A DNA stretch of 64,000 nucleotides from Acidobacteriaceae bacterium (lineage in GTDB: Bacteria > Acidobacteriota > Terriglobia > Bryobacterales > Bryobacteraceae): contig JAFAMD010000027.1 in NCBI GenBank assembly GCA_019233755.1, positions 1 through 64,000 of the forward strand, given 5' to 3'. Below are positions 52,578 to 62,630 of the stretch, piece after piece (the first letter of the stretch is position 1; each line of letters starts with the position of its first letter). The translations under genes and the position numbers were made by a program. The notes below the pieces were generated by a model. It searched no databases, was not told the origin of the DNA, and saw only the letters and a list, made by a program, of their open reading frames with translations.

Positions 52578-53393
52578 GTGACTCGAGCCAGAAGGAGCTT
52601 TTCAACAGCATTGGCTGTTTGTGCACAGAATACAACGTTGCAACACTTCCCCGCCAAACGCTCGATGCGCGGGCCTGGTGGAGAATGGGCCGGCTTCGAT
52701 GGGCGGCCTGCGGCGGTGAAAAACTTTCTCGCTTACAGCCTCAATCGGCTCGGCACAGACTACGTCGACATCTATCGTCCGGCGCGGCTGGATGCGAATG
52801 TTCCGATTGAAGACACCGTGGGGGCAATAGCCGACCTTATCAAGGCGGGTTATGTGCGGTACATCGGACTGTCGGAAGTAGGATCGGAGACGATACGGCG
52901 AGCGCAGACGGTGCACCCGATCTGTGATTTGCAGATTGAATATTCGCTGGTGAGCCGAAGGGCAGAGAATAAGATATTTCCGGTGCTGAAGGAACTAGGC
53001 ATCGCTGTGACCGCCTACGGCGTGCTTTCGCGGGGGTTGCTGAGCGGTTCGCAACCCTCGGGCAAAGGCGACTACCGCGCGCATCTACCGCGTTTTCGCG
53101 GCGAAAACCTCGCCCAGAATCAGCGGCTCGTGGACACGCTGAAAGCAATTGCCTTTGAGAAAGGCGCCACTGCGACGCAGCAGGCGATAGCCTGGGTGCT
53201 GGCCAAGGGCAACAACATCATTCCGGTGATTGGAGCACGAAAGCGGGCGCAATTAGAGGAATCGCTGGCAGCTCTGCAAGTACAGTTATCGCCGGAAGAT
53301 CTGGCACGCATAGAAGAAGCAATCCCGGCGACAGCCGTTGCCGGAACTCGCTACGGCGAGGAACAGATGAGCGCACTTGACAGCGAGAAGTAG
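52578..53393 (+). pseudogene. Aldo/keto reductase lacking its N-terminal part
   Basis: Homology to aldo/keto reductases begins only near nt 52662 (GGEWAGFDGRPAAVKNFLAY). It runs normally through RLGTDYVDIYRPARLDANVP, YVRYIGLSEVGSETIRRA, CDLQIEYSLVSR, TAYGVLSRGLLSG and NIIPVIGARKRAQLEESLAA. The first ~80 residues of the barrel, including the catalytic Asp and Tyr (DTA..YG), are missing, and the preceding ~28 residues look random. The protein would be inactive as a reductase. Truncation rather than a wrong start is favoured, because no frame upstream supplies the missing part. Confidence 0.7.
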
Positions 53394-53413
53394 CGTACCG
53401 CCTGCGCGCTAAG

Positions 53414-56009
53414 CTACTCCACTCGAATCGCCGCGATGGGATCAATGCGCAGCGCGCGCAGAGCCGGCCAGACGCTTCCCACCAAAATCATGCACAAAGC
53501 CAGTGTCACGGCGGCGGCGTACGCCGGCCCGTCGACCGGAGGCACGCCCGCGAGAAGCGATTGCAGTGTACGGCCGGCGGCGTACGCAAAAACAACACCT
53601 ACTACGATTCCGGCAAGAGCGAGGAAGGCGCTTTCGCGAAGTACCATTCCGAGAACGTCGGATCGCTGAGCCCCGACCGCAATGCGAACACCGATCTCCT
53701 GCGAGCGGTTCGTGACGGTAAACGAGAGCAGGCCATGTATGCCGGTTCCGGCAAGAAGAATCGCAATGAAGGCGAAGCCGCCGAGCACGCGAAGCTGGAT
53801 CAACCGCGGGGTAGTTTCCGCCTCGACGATCTCTGAAAGAGTCTGAACCGAAGAGATGGGTTGTTCGGCATCCGCCTCAGCGACGATGCGGCGGATCGCA
53901 GGCAGAAGTTTCGCGCTATCACCGCTGTAGCGAACCACTAGATCCTTCGGCGCATACCACGGGAGATTGCCATCCTGAACCTGCTTGTAAGGAAGATACA
54001 CCTGCGGTTCGCTGATTCTTTCGATTCCCCGGACGCGGACATCACCAACCACACCCACGATCGTGCGCACGTCAAGAGCAAAATCGAACTGCCGGCCGAT
54101 GGGGTCCTGATTGGGCCAATATTGAGTAACAAATGAATTGCTGACAACGGCGACGGTCTGTGTTTTGTCTGTGTCCGACTCCTGAACCAGGCGACCGCGA
54201 AGAAGCGGAATCTGCATCGTTTCGAGGAATCCCGGAGTGACGAAACGCAGGCTGGCTTGATGGAATGCGCGATCGATATTCTTTGGCTGGCCCGCGATGG
54301 TGACCGGCCAGATGCCGCCTTGATGGATTATCGGCAGAAAGCTCGTGTATCCGGCACCGGAAACTCCGGGCAGCTCGCGTATCTTCGATAAGACCGCGGT
54401 GTAAAACTGCGTTCGTCGTGCGGTCGGCTCGTACTTTGGCATAGGGAGTGCCATTCGCATCGTTAACACGTTATGCGCCTCAAAGCCGGGATTTACTTGC
54501 TGCAGGCGCCATAGCGCGCGCAGCAGCAGGCCAGAGGAAACTAAGAGGATCAGCGAGATGGCGACCTCTGCGACCACAAGGATCGACCGGAGGCGCTCTT
54601 TTCTTCCGCCAACTCCCTGGCGGGAGCCTTCCTGCAGTCCGGGTGCGCTTGCCTCAGCCGCCACACGAACCGCCGGAATCACGCCAAAACAAATACCCGT
54701 GATCGCGGTGAGGCATAGCGAGAAGAGCAGAATGTGTGAGTCAATCGTGGGTGTTTCGGCTAAAGGAAGAGCGTTCGGGACGAGTCTGGAGAGCAGCGGA
54801 ACGGCTGCCGCCGCAATCAGAACGCCCAGCAGACCACCCAAGATGGCAATGGCGAGGCTTTCGGTCAGCATCTGGCGAACAAGGCGTTCGCGCCCCGCGC
54901 CCAGGGCATTCCGCACGGCCACTTCCTTTCGCCGGGCCAGGTCGCGTGCCAGCAGCAGGTTCGCGAGATTGGTGCACGCGATCAACAGAACACAGAACGA
55001 AGCGCCAAGGAGCGCAAACAACATCAGGCGGGAACGATCAGAAATTTCATCGCGAAGTCCATTGATCGTAACTCCCACGTGCGCGTTGTCTTTGGGATAC
55101 TGGCGCTTCAGACGGTCAGAGATAATTCGCATCTCCGAGCGTGCCTGCTCGACGGACACGCCAGGACGCAGTTTGGCAATGACGCGCAGATAGTTGTTAT
55201 TACGCTCTTGGTAATCAGCGTTCGCAAAGCGCATCGTGGTCCAAAGTTCCACGGTTCGCTGGGGATAATCAAAGTTCCTCAAGACGCCGATCACGACGTA
55301 GGGAGCACCATCGAGGAGGATGCGCCTGCCGAGGACATTTGCATCTCCTGCGAAGCGTTGTTGCCAGAGGCCGTAACTAAGCACTACAGTTCCCAGTGGC
55401 GCCCGGCCGGTCATCTTCCGGAACAAACAGCCGGCCAAGCAGCGGTTGTGCACCAAGCATCGGAAAGAGGTCTGTTGTGACGGAAGCTCCTTCTATCTGC
55501 TCCGGCTGTCCCACGCCGACCATGCTGACGGATAGCCCCGTCGATGCCACCATCGCACTGAAAGACTTGTTCATCCTCTTCCAGTCGCGGTAGTTGGCGG
55601 GAGACGGCTCCATTTCCTTGTAGTTGCCGGGCGACATGTCTTCCCAAAGCTTGACGAGGCGATCTGAATCGGGGAACGGCAGGGGCCGCAGAAGAACGTG
55701 GTCCGTGACAGTGTAGGCCGCCGTCGTCGCCCCAATGCCTAGCGCGGTTACAGTGATGGCGGTAATGGCGAAGCCGGGTGAGCGCCGAAGAACGCGCCGG
55801 GTGTAGCGCAAGTCTTGCAGCAAGATGTCCCAGTGGATTTGGGCCGCGGTCAGCGGGACATCGATTAGGGTTTCCAGCCAAAGAAGCGTGAAGGCAAATC
55901 GGCTCGAAGCATCGTGCATGCGCCGGGCGAATAGCGCGCAGAACTCTTCACCGTATTGCGCGCGGAACGCCGCCGGGTACAGAAGCAAAAGAACCCGGTA
56001 GAAGGTCAT
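53414..56009 (-). pseudogene. ADOP-type ABC transporter permease (MacB/FtsX) with one frameshift
   Basis: The gene is in two frames. The first (56009 to ~55395) gives the ADOP N-terminal helical domain (LYPAAFRAQYGEEFCALFAR), the first TM helix and the MacB periplasmic core up to LFVPEDDRPGA. The second (to 53414) continues as LGTVVLSYGLWQQRFAG and has the remaining TM helices and FtsX domains (LLIACTNLANLLLARDLARR, VRNALGAGRERLVRQMLTES, IGVRIAVGAQRSDV). Joined, the length is ~865 residues, normal for ADOP. A single base loss near 55395-55410 explains the break; it may be a real mutation or a sequencing error. It follows padR with a 1-nt overlap. Confidence 0.8.
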
Positions 56010-56371
56010 TACACCCTCCCTGGCGCGAACCCGCGTGCGCGCGCCAACTTTATGAGCTGCGCCAGCCTGCCAGTTTCGGCATGTGCAACAACGCGCCCGA
56101 ACGGCGTGATCCGGTAATATCGGCGGCGTTCATCGTCCAACGCCGGATCCGGGCGTTCTCGCGTTTCAACCAGCAATCCCTGCTCCAGCATCCGCTGAAT
56201 GGAACGGTATAAAGTGCCGGCACTGAGTTTCAGTTCGCCTCGGGTTCGCGCAGCAACATCCTGAATGATGCCGTAGCCGTGACGATCTTCATCAGCAACG
56301 CTCAGGAGGATATGAAAGGTGGCCGGGAGTAGGGGCAGCAGCGCTTCCGCATCCAATTCAAGTTCGCCCAT
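56009..56371 (-). CDS. PadR-family transcriptional regulator
   Basis: I start at ATG 56371 (MGELELDAEALLPL); the frame from 56572 crosses the operator. The 120-residue protein is a PadR winged helix: ILLSVADEDRHGYGIIQDVA, SAGTLYRSIQRMLEQGLLVE and RRRYYRITPFGR. PadR proteins repress neighbouring transporter genes. Its TAA stop shares one base with the ATG of the ADOP permease (TAATG), the standard acidobacterial arrangement. An inverted-repeat operator begins 6 bp upstream of the start. Confidence 0.92.
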   Translation of the reverse strand: MGELELDAEALLPLLPATFHILLSVADEDRHGYGIIQDVAARTRGELKLSAGTLYRSIQRMLEQGLLVETRERPDPALDDERRRYYRITPFGRVVAHAETGRLAQLIKLARARGFAPGRV

Positions 56372-56377
56372 ACAATC

Positions 56378-56415
56378 AGTATATCCATAGTGGCTATATT
56401 TGCTATGGCTATACT
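56378..56415 (-). promoter_or_regulatory. PadR operator (13-bp inverted repeat)
   Basis: Arms AGTATATCCATAG (56378-56390) and CTATGGCTATACT (56403-56415) are reverse complements at 12 of 13 positions, with a 12-nt spacer. The dyad sits directly in front of the padR start and overlaps the place where its promoter should be, so autorepression of padR and the permease is likely. Confidence 0.65.
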
Positions 56416-56456
56416 CATACCGAGCATGGCAACCCCATCCAGTGCCGGAAAACCCC

Positions 56457-57509
56457 TTATCTGGCGTTCCAGTTTTCGGCGAAAGGTATCTGTTTAGGTT
56501 TGGCGGAACGGCTGTCCACAGCAGAGGTAACATGGATCCGCATTCCGCCGACATATTTGTCGGCGCCGCCATAATATCCGGTCAGCTCGACGCTGTCATG
56601 GGCACTCGAGACTTGGACAGCGCCCTCCAGGAAAATAACGTTGGGAACGTTGCCGACTTTTTCCCATTCGAGAGCCGGCAAAATGAACGGATGATCGGCG
56701 CGGGCGAGCACGCGGCGGGGATCATTCAGATCGAAGAGCACCCAACCGGGACCGTAAACGAGATTGTCGTCTGCCCCGTTATAGAGAAGCAGGATGCCGG
56801 CGCCGGTAAGGAAAGGCGCCGGACCCGGTTCCATCACCCTGGAGTCGAACGCACCGGCCCGGCGATCGAGAACGGGCTTGTCGGTCGCATCGGCCCAATG
56901 AAGAAGATCGTCGGAAGACGCCAGGCCCATGTAGTCGCGGTCTTTTCCGTCCGCGTCGGTGCGGGTACCCAGATAATACATCCACCATTTGCCGTTGATC
57001 TTCTCCGGAACGATCGCACCCGACTTGGTCCATTTCATGTTCCACGTGCCGTGATAGGCGGGCAGGATGACGCCACGCCGCTGCCAATGGATCAGATCGG
57101 TTGAAGTGGCAAGGCAGAGCTGCGCGTCGTGCAGGTTATAGCCGGTGTAAGTGAGATAGTAGATACCATTGATACGCACAACGCGTGGGTCTTCGAGGCC
57201 GCCGCCCTTCTCGTAATGGGTTTCGGGCGAAAGAACGGGCTCCGGGCGAACTGTGAAATGAAGGCCATCAGAGCTTTCGGCGTAACCGATACGGGAGGTC
57301 TGCTGCTTGTCTTGCGCCCGGAAGAGCAGCACAGTTTTCTCGCCCATCTTGATTGCGGTGGGATTGAAAAGCCCCAGTTCGTTCCAAGGTTGGCCTCCAG
57401 GCCGCAGCAACGGATTGCTGGACAGCCGTTCAGCGGTGACGTGGACAGGTTCGGCGGCGCACGCGGCCAACGCGAATGCTAGGGCAAACGGTAACAGTTT
57501 TGTGGTCAA
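56457..57509 (-). CDS. GH130/GH43-like glycosidase lipoprotein
   Basis: I propose TTG 57509, preceded by GAGGA with 7-8 nt spacing, because a lipoprotein signal follows at once (MTTKLLPFALAFALAACAAE; lipobox LAAC). Met 57560 would put extra charged residues before it. The ~350-residue product is a five-bladed propeller with family motifs NPLLRPGG, LFNPTAIKMGEKTVLLFRAQ, GLEDPRVVRINGIYYLTYTG and MEPGPAPF. GH130 enzymes act on beta-mannosides by phosphorolysis or hydrolysis. Lipid anchoring in the periplasm is predicted; the substrate is inferred. Confidence 0.78.
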   Translation of the reverse strand: MTTKLLPFALAFALAACAAEPVHVTAERLSSNPLLRPGGQPWNELGLFNPTAIKMGEKTVLLFRAQDKQQTSRIGYAESSDGLHFTVRPEPVLSPETHYEKGGGLEDPRVVRINGIYYLTYTGYNLHDAQLCLATSTDLIHWQRRGVILPAYHGTWNMKWTKSGAIVPEKINGKWWMYYLGTRTDADGKDRDYMGLASSDDLLHWADATDKPVLDRRAGAFDSRVMEPGPAPFLTGAGILLLYNGADDNLVYGPGWVLFDLNDPRRVLARADHPFILPALEWEKVGNVPNVIFLEGAVQVSSAHDSVELTGYYGGADKYVGGMRIHVTSAVDSRSAKPKQIPFAENWNAR

Positions 57510-57692
57510 GCGCGATTCCTCGATTTCGTGGGCTGATAGGGATTTTAATCCCTGCTCCATCCTTATCCCCGCCCGTTCTGTCGGCTTCCGGCCGCGTTTC
57601 GTCGCGAACTCGCGATTTTTTGCCACTTCCGGCCTTATCGTCAAGCTGTAACCCAACTACGGGCTGGCTGGGATACGTTGAAGGAGATTCGA

Positions 57693-58817
57693 ATGTGTAG
57701 CACAAAGGCGGTCTGGATTCAGCGGATGCTGCTTGCCAGCATCCTGGTTTCGCTTGCCGTGCCGATTCTGGAATGGGGATTCAATGCTCAAATGAGCTGG
57801 CGCCAGCTAGGGGTGGATTACCTCGTAGCCATGGTGTACGCACTCTCGATCGGCAGCATGCTCACGCTATTACTCTCAGGAACCTGGGTCGCCCTGTCGA
57901 GATTAAACACAGGGCTGCGCTGGACAATCCGGGCTGCGCTGATCGTCGCCGGGACCGCCCTGGGATGCCTGGCGGCCGGACTGGTGCTGCTGGCCGTCTA
58001 TGGCCGTAACTATGCATACTGGACCTGCTTTGTCGGGTCATTCAGAATCGGCGTGGTTCTTTCCGTGTTCTGTGTTGCGTTGCTGACGATGTACGAGCGA
58101 TACAAAACGCAAATGCGCATTACGGAAACACAACTGAAGGCGAAAGAACTGGAGCGTGAGCGGGCGCTTAAGCTCGCAACCGAGGCGCGGTTGTCCTCGC
58201 TTGAATCGCGCATTCATCCGCATTTTCTTTTCAACACGATTAACTCTGTTTCGTCGCTGATTCACGATGAGCCGCAGCGGGCGGAACGGATGTTGAACCA
58301 GATGGCCGACCTGCTGCGGTTTTCGCTTGATTCGGCCCAGCGCGGCCTTGTGCGGCTCGAACGGGAACTGCGCATTGTGGAAGACTATCTCGAGATTGAG
58401 AAGGCGCGCTTTGGAGATCGGCTCCGATACGAAATTGTGGTCCCCGATGCAGTATTACAAGCGGCGGTGCCACCGCTGTCGCTGCAGACTCTGGTGGAAA
58501 ACAGCGTGAAATATGCAGTGAGCCCGCGGCGGCAAGGCGCCACGATCGAAATCTTTGCACGGGCGTCCGGCGGGCTGCTCATCCTGCAGGTACGCGATGA
58601 CGGCCCAGGCTTTCCAAACACGGCATTACCCGCAGGACATGGGCTGAACAATCTGCAGGAAAGATTGACGACTCTCTTCGGCCCTAAGGGGAGCGTGAAC
58701 GTGACAAGTGAAGGTAGCGGTGCCTTGGTAACGATCCAGATGCCATTCGTCACGGAATCGCAGAAGCCGGCGCCGGCGCATCCGGTTGAGTCTAATGACG
58801 CGGCTGTTCGGTTATGA
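57693..58817 (+). CDS. LytS/AlgZ-type sensor histidine kinase
   Basis: ATG 57693 follows AAGGAG at 57681-57686. The 374-residue protein has four hydrophobic helices (residues ~10-140), a coiled linker, and a His-kinase domain of the LytS type: phospho-His in RIHPHFLFNTINSVSSLIHD, N-box LVENSVKYAV, and ATP lid DDGPGFPNTALPAGHGLNNL. It overlaps the response regulator gene by four bases (ATGA). The signal is unknown; there is no extracellular domain of size, so it may sense the membrane. Confidence 0.92.
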   Translation: MCSTKAVWIQRMLLASILVSLAVPILEWGFNAQMSWRQLGVDYLVAMVYALSIGSMLTLLLSGTWVALSRLNTGLRWTIRAALIVAGTALGCLAAGLVLLAVYGRNYAYWTCFVGSFRIGVVLSVFCVALLTMYERYKTQMRITETQLKAKELERERALKLATEARLSSLESRIHPHFLFNTINSVSSLIHDEPQRAERMLNQMADLLRFSLDSAQRGLVRLERELRIVEDYLEIEKARFGDRLRYEIVVPDAVLQAAVPPLSLQTLVENSVKYAVSPRRQGATIEIFARASGGLLILQVRDDGPGFPNTALPAGHGLNNLQERLTTLFGPKGSVNVTSEGSGALVTIQMPFVTESQKPAPAHPVESNDAAVRL

Positions 58818-59581
58818 GTGTGCTCCGCGCTTACCTGGTTGACGATGAGCCGCTTGCGCTGAAGCGCCTCGCCCGGCTGCTCGAAGAGAGCGGCAAAGTG
58901 GAGATCACGGGCTCCAGTTCCGATCCTGTGCAAGCCGTGGAGCATCTACGCCAGAACCCATGCGACGTACTGTTCACCGATATCGAGATGCCCGACATCT
59001 CCGGGTTTCAGATGCTGTCGCAAATAGAACCACAGCCGCTGGTCATTTTCACAACAGCTTATTCGCAGTACGCCCTGCAGGCCTTTGAAGTCCACTCGGT
59101 GGATTACCTACTGAAACCGATCAGCGCAGAGAGGCTAGATCGTGCACTGGCGAAGGTGGAACGGATGCACCGTGGCATCGAACCCAGGCCGCAACTTGAG
59201 AAATTGCTCGAGGATCTTGCTGCCGCGATACCCCGAAAGCGCGGGTATCCCGCACGTCTGCCTTCGAAGTTGGGAGAGCGGATCGAGTTTGTAGACGTCG
59301 CGCGTGTAACGCACTTTTATGCGAATGACAAACTGACTTACGCTTCCACCCCAAAGAAAGATTTCGTTGTAGATTACACCATCACCGAACTGGAGCAGAC
59401 TTTGGATCCTGCGAAATTCGTGCGGATTCATCGTTCGACAATTTTGAACGTGGATTACGTCAAAGAACTGTACTCGTGGTTCTCGGAACGTATGATGGTG
59501 CGGATCCAGGATGGCAAGGACACAGAACTGACCGTGGCGCGGGATCGCGTCAAAACACTAAAAGAAAAGCTCGGCGTGTGA
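58814..59581 (+). CDS. LytTR-family response regulator
   Basis: The 255-residue protein has a receiver domain (VDDEPLALKRL, phospho-Asp in LFTDIEMPDISGF, FTTAYSQYALQAFE, DYLLKPI) and a C-terminal LytTR DNA-binding domain (FVDVARVTHFYANDKLTY, FVRIHRSTILNVDYV). It is coupled to the kinase gene by a 4-nt overlap, forming a complete two-component system. Targets are not known; the divergent GH130 gene is one possibility. Confidence 0.93.
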   Translation: MSVLRAYLVDDEPLALKRLARLLEESGKVEITGSSSDPVQAVEHLRQNPCDVLFTDIEMPDISGFQMLSQIEPQPLVIFTTAYSQYALQAFEVHSVDYLLKPISAERLDRALAKVERMHRGIEPRPQLEKLLEDLAAAIPRKRGYPARLPSKLGERIEFVDVARVTHFYANDKLTYASTPKKDFVVDYTITELEQTLDPAKFVRIHRSTILNVDYVKELYSWFSERMMVRIQDGKDTELTVARDRVKTLKEKLGV

Positions 59582-59605
59582 CATTCGATGCCGAAGGCTC
59601 GTTTA

Positions 59606-60607
59606 CTACTGCAACAGGCGGACGGCCAGCGCCCGTGCGCGTTCCGCGATTTCGGCCGGCAAGGCAACGTAACCCAGCGCCGCCGCCTCGCGCTGTCCGG
59701 AAGAGAGCGCCCAATCGAGGAACGATGCCAGCCGTTGCCGTTTCGCTGGCGCGATTTTCGCCGGAACCAGGAGCCAGGTAAACGAGGCGATGGGATAAGC
59801 GTTCGGACCGGACGGATTGACAATCGAAATTCGGCCACTACTGTCCGGCTGCGCTCCGGAAGCAGCCGCAGTAAGCGTGTCGATATCGGCCGGAACGAAG
59901 TTACCGGCTCGATTCCTCACAAGACCGTAGTCAAGGCGGTGTTGCAGGGCGTAGATGAATTCGACGTAACCAATCGAGTAGGGCGTGCGCGCGATCAAAT
60001 CCGCCACGCCGTTGTTGCCGTCTGCGGCCTGTCCCGTGGGCCATTGAGGCGTGATGCTTGCACCCACTTTCTCCCGCCATTCCACGCTCGCCTGAGAAAG
60101 AAACTCGGTCCAGACGTAACTCGTACCGCTGCCATCCAGTCGATGAATTACCACAATGTTTTCCTGCGGCAGCCGTGCCTCATGATTCAACGCTTTGATT
60201 TGTGGATCGTTCCACCTGGTAACTTTTCCGAGATAGATCTTCGCCAGCAGCTCCGGTGTGAAGCGCAAGTCACGATGTAGATTCGGGATATTGTAGGCCG
60301 GCACGGCGGCTCCCACCACCGTGGGAATTAAGCGCATCGCGAATTCGTTCTGCATTCCCCGACCCGGGGGGAAATCGGAAGCCGCGAAATCCACCTCTCC
60401 TCGCTCCAGCGCTTGGATGCCTGCTTCGGAACCGACAGCCTGGTACGTGATCGGCAGTCCTGGATTGCGTTCCTCAAAAGACCCGATCCACTTCCGGTAG
60501 ATGGGCGCGGGGAAGGTTCCACCGGCGCCCGTCAGAGCGTCGGTTTGGGCTTGCGCCGGCACAAAGGTAAGCGTCAACGCGGCCATGACACATAAGACAG
60601 CCCTCAT
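59606..60607 (-). CDS. pstS: PstS-like phosphate-binding protein
   Basis: The 333-residue protein has a signal peptide (MRAVLCVMAALTLTFVPAQA) and the PstS pattern: LTGAGGTFPAPIYRKWIGSF, YQAVGSEAGIQALERGEVDF, AASDFPP, RLDGSGTSYVWTEFLS and NNGVADLI. It binds phosphate in the periplasm. pstC, pstA and pstB are absent from the neighbourhood, so it is an orphan binding protein or works with a transporter elsewhere. It overlaps the small exported gene upstream by four bases. Confidence 0.88.
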   Translation of the reverse strand: MRAVLCVMAALTLTFVPAQAQTDALTGAGGTFPAPIYRKWIGSFEERNPGLPITYQAVGSEAGIQALERGEVDFAASDFPPGRGMQNEFAMRLIPTVVGAAVPAYNIPNLHRDLRFTPELLAKIYLGKVTRWNDPQIKALNHEARLPQENIVVIHRLDGSGTSYVWTEFLSQASVEWREKVGASITPQWPTGQAADGNNGVADLIARTPYSIGYVEFIYALQHRLDYGLVRNRAGNFVPADIDTLTAAASGAQPDSSGRISIVNPSGPNAYPIASFTWLLVPAKIAPAKRQRLASFLDWALSSGQREAAALGYVALPAEIAERARALAVRLLQ

Positions 60608-61053
60608 CGTTCCGTTTTCCTATTTGGGAAAGCCACTGCGATCAAATGCCGTGCGATATCTCGCGAGATATCGCGCGCCGGATCGGTCGATCCTGAGCGC
60701 AATGTTGACAGGTAAGACCACACTGTCTCTCCTGAATGACTCTTCAACTCTACGGAGGTGTATCCGCCATACACAGGGTTGCCATTGGCAGGAGACCTTC
60801 CGGCGCGTGCGTACAGGCTGTAATAGCCGAGCACATACACCTCCGCGTCCCCAGCCAGAACGGCATCGGCATCGGCCGGTGACTCGACCATTTCAAAAAC
60901 CTTCGATTTTTGAAGTTCGTTTCTCACCGCGGTCTTTATGGCGCTCGCTTCAGATTTCCCGCCAAAGTCACCGACGTAGATCCGATGGGGGAAGGCGGGT
61001 GGATTCTGTGCTTCTATCTGTCCCAACCCGATCAAACAGCAGAAGAGGAGCAC
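60604..61053 (-). CDS. Small exported hypothetical protein coupled to pstS
   Basis: I propose GTG 61053 (MLLFCCLIGLGQIEAQ), which starts a signal peptide; the frame extends to 61236 but looks non-coding. The mature ~135 residues (HRIYVGDFGGKSEASAIKTA, ADAVLAGDAEVYVLGYYSLY, GETVWSYLSTLRSG) resemble the conserved fold of small periplasmic or outer-membrane 'GNA1162/LpoB-like' components that begin with a V.DF strand. This is only a pattern match. It overlaps pstS in ATGA. Confidence 0.6.
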   Translation of the reverse strand: MLLFCCLIGLGQIEAQNPPAFPHRIYVGDFGGKSEASAIKTAVRNELQKSKVFEMVESPADADAVLAGDAEVYVLGYYSLYARAGRSPANGNPVYGGYTSVELKSHSGETVWSYLSTLRSGSTDPARDISRDIARHLIAVAFPNRKTER

Positions 61054-61216
61054 ACTGCCGCGAAGCTTCGAGCGAGATCGGGCTCTATGGGAGCAAGGCG
61101 CCAAGCAACTATACTGACACTGCCGGCAGTCGCTGGAGCATGACAGTCTGGTTAAAAATACCGCTACTAGACCTCTCCACATTGACAGTGCTGACGGTAA
61201 GTTCGGACGATAAGGT

Positions 61217-62614
61217 TTGCGCTTGATCGCCGCCATCTTCGCCGTCCTCTTTTCGAGCGCAGCTTACGCGCAGGATGCGACACCAACCGACGGAGCCCCC
61301 CCGCAACCAACCGCTCCGGAGGAATCCTTCTGGAACCGCTTCTGGGTATCCGGCCAAGCGAATTTTATCCGCCAAGATCACGGATCTTTCTACGCGCAAT
61401 ACAGCGGTCCGAATAGTTTCCTGAATGTAAAAGAACACGCCACCTCGCGTGTCCTCACCCTCTACACAGGGTTCGAGATAACCCGGCATCTCGAGATCCT
61501 GGCGGATGTAGAGAGCGCTGGCGGGGCCGGCCTCAGCAATGCCTTAGGCCTCGCCGGCTTCACCAATCTGGATGTAGTGAGGAACCCGTCGCTTAGTGCT
61601 GATCCGTATGTCGCTCGCGTCATGCTGCATTGGGTTGTGCCGCTCGGCGACGAAACGGAAGACGCGACGCGAAGCCCGCTTTCCCTATTTTCCTCTCTAC
61701 CCACACGCAGGCTGGAATTCCGCCTTGGCAAGATGAGCACGGCTGACTTCTTCGACGTGAATACGGTGGGAAGCGATAGTCACACACAATTCATGAATTG
61801 GGCCGCGGACAACAACGCGGCATTCGACTATGCGGCCGATACTCGCGGATATACGTATGGCCTTTACATGGAGTATGACGACCGATGGGGCGCTATTCGA
61901 TTGGCCGAGTTGTTAATGCCCACTGTAGCCAATGGCCTTACCTTGGATTGGAATATCGCGCGGGCAGGCGGTACAAATCTCGAATTCGAATTTCACCCTA
62001 CTATCTCGAAGAAACGTCCAACGGTCATCCGGTTCTTGAGTTACCTTAATCGGGCGGACATGGGTAACTACCGCGAGGCGGTGAATGGCTACACGTCGGG
62101 CCAGACCCCCACCCCGGAAATCACCGCCTACGCCAAGCAGGGACGCACCAAGCTCGGCTTCGGCCTCAATGTTGAGCAGTACATTACCAAGGACTGGGAA
62201 GCGTACGGCCGCGTGGGTTGGAATGACGGACGAAACGAAGACTTCGCCTATACCGAGGCCGATCGCTCTGCGTCCTTCGGGACAATACTCTATGGAAAAT
62301 TGTGGCACAGGCCGAACGACAAGCTGGGTGAGGCTTTCCTTGTTAACGGAATTAGCGGAGCCCATGCGCGCTATCTGCAGCTTGGTGGCCTGGGTTTTAT
62401 CCTCGGAGACGGCAATTTGAGCTATGGGTTCGAAAAAATCTTCGAGACGTTCTATAACTTCCACATCTGGGGAGGACTCTCCGCCGGAGTGGACTGGCAG
62501 CACATCAACGATCCGGGCTATAACCTCGTCCGCGGGCCGGTTTCCGTCCTCAGCTTTCGTATCCATCTGGAAGGCGGGGTTCCGTTCGATAAGATCGGCG
62601 CCGCACTTCGTTAG
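61217..62614 (+). CDS. Carbohydrate-selective porin (OprB-like)
   Basis: The 465-residue product starts at TTG 61217 or the next TTG two codons on, followed by a signal peptide (LIAAIFAVLFSSAAYAQ). Alternating beta strands rich in Trp/Tyr and ending GVPFDKIGAALR, with FRLGKMSTADFFDVN, YGLYMEYDDRWGAIRLAELL and YGRVGWNDGRNEDFAYTEAD, fit the OprB family of outer-membrane sugar porins. Length fits (~430-480). It diverges from the pstS pair. Sugar specificity unknown. Confidence 0.8.
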   Translation: MRLIAAIFAVLFSSAAYAQDATPTDGAPPQPTAPEESFWNRFWVSGQANFIRQDHGSFYAQYSGPNSFLNVKEHATSRVLTLYTGFEITRHLEILADVESAGGAGLSNALGLAGFTNLDVVRNPSLSADPYVARVMLHWVVPLGDETEDATRSPLSLFSSLPTRRLEFRLGKMSTADFFDVNTVGSDSHTQFMNWAADNNAAFDYAADTRGYTYGLYMEYDDRWGAIRLAELLMPTVANGLTLDWNIARAGGTNLEFEFHPTISKKRPTVIRFLSYLNRADMGNYREAVNGYTSGQTPTPEITAYAKQGRTKLGFGLNVEQYITKDWEAYGRVGWNDGRNEDFAYTEADRSASFGTILYGKLWHRPNDKLGEAFLVNGISGAHARYLQLGGLGFILGDGNLSYGFEKIFETFYNFHIWGGLSAGVDWQHINDPGYNLVRGPVSVLSFRIHLEGGVPFDKIGAALR

Positions 62615-62630
62615 GCAGGACCCGACGCAC

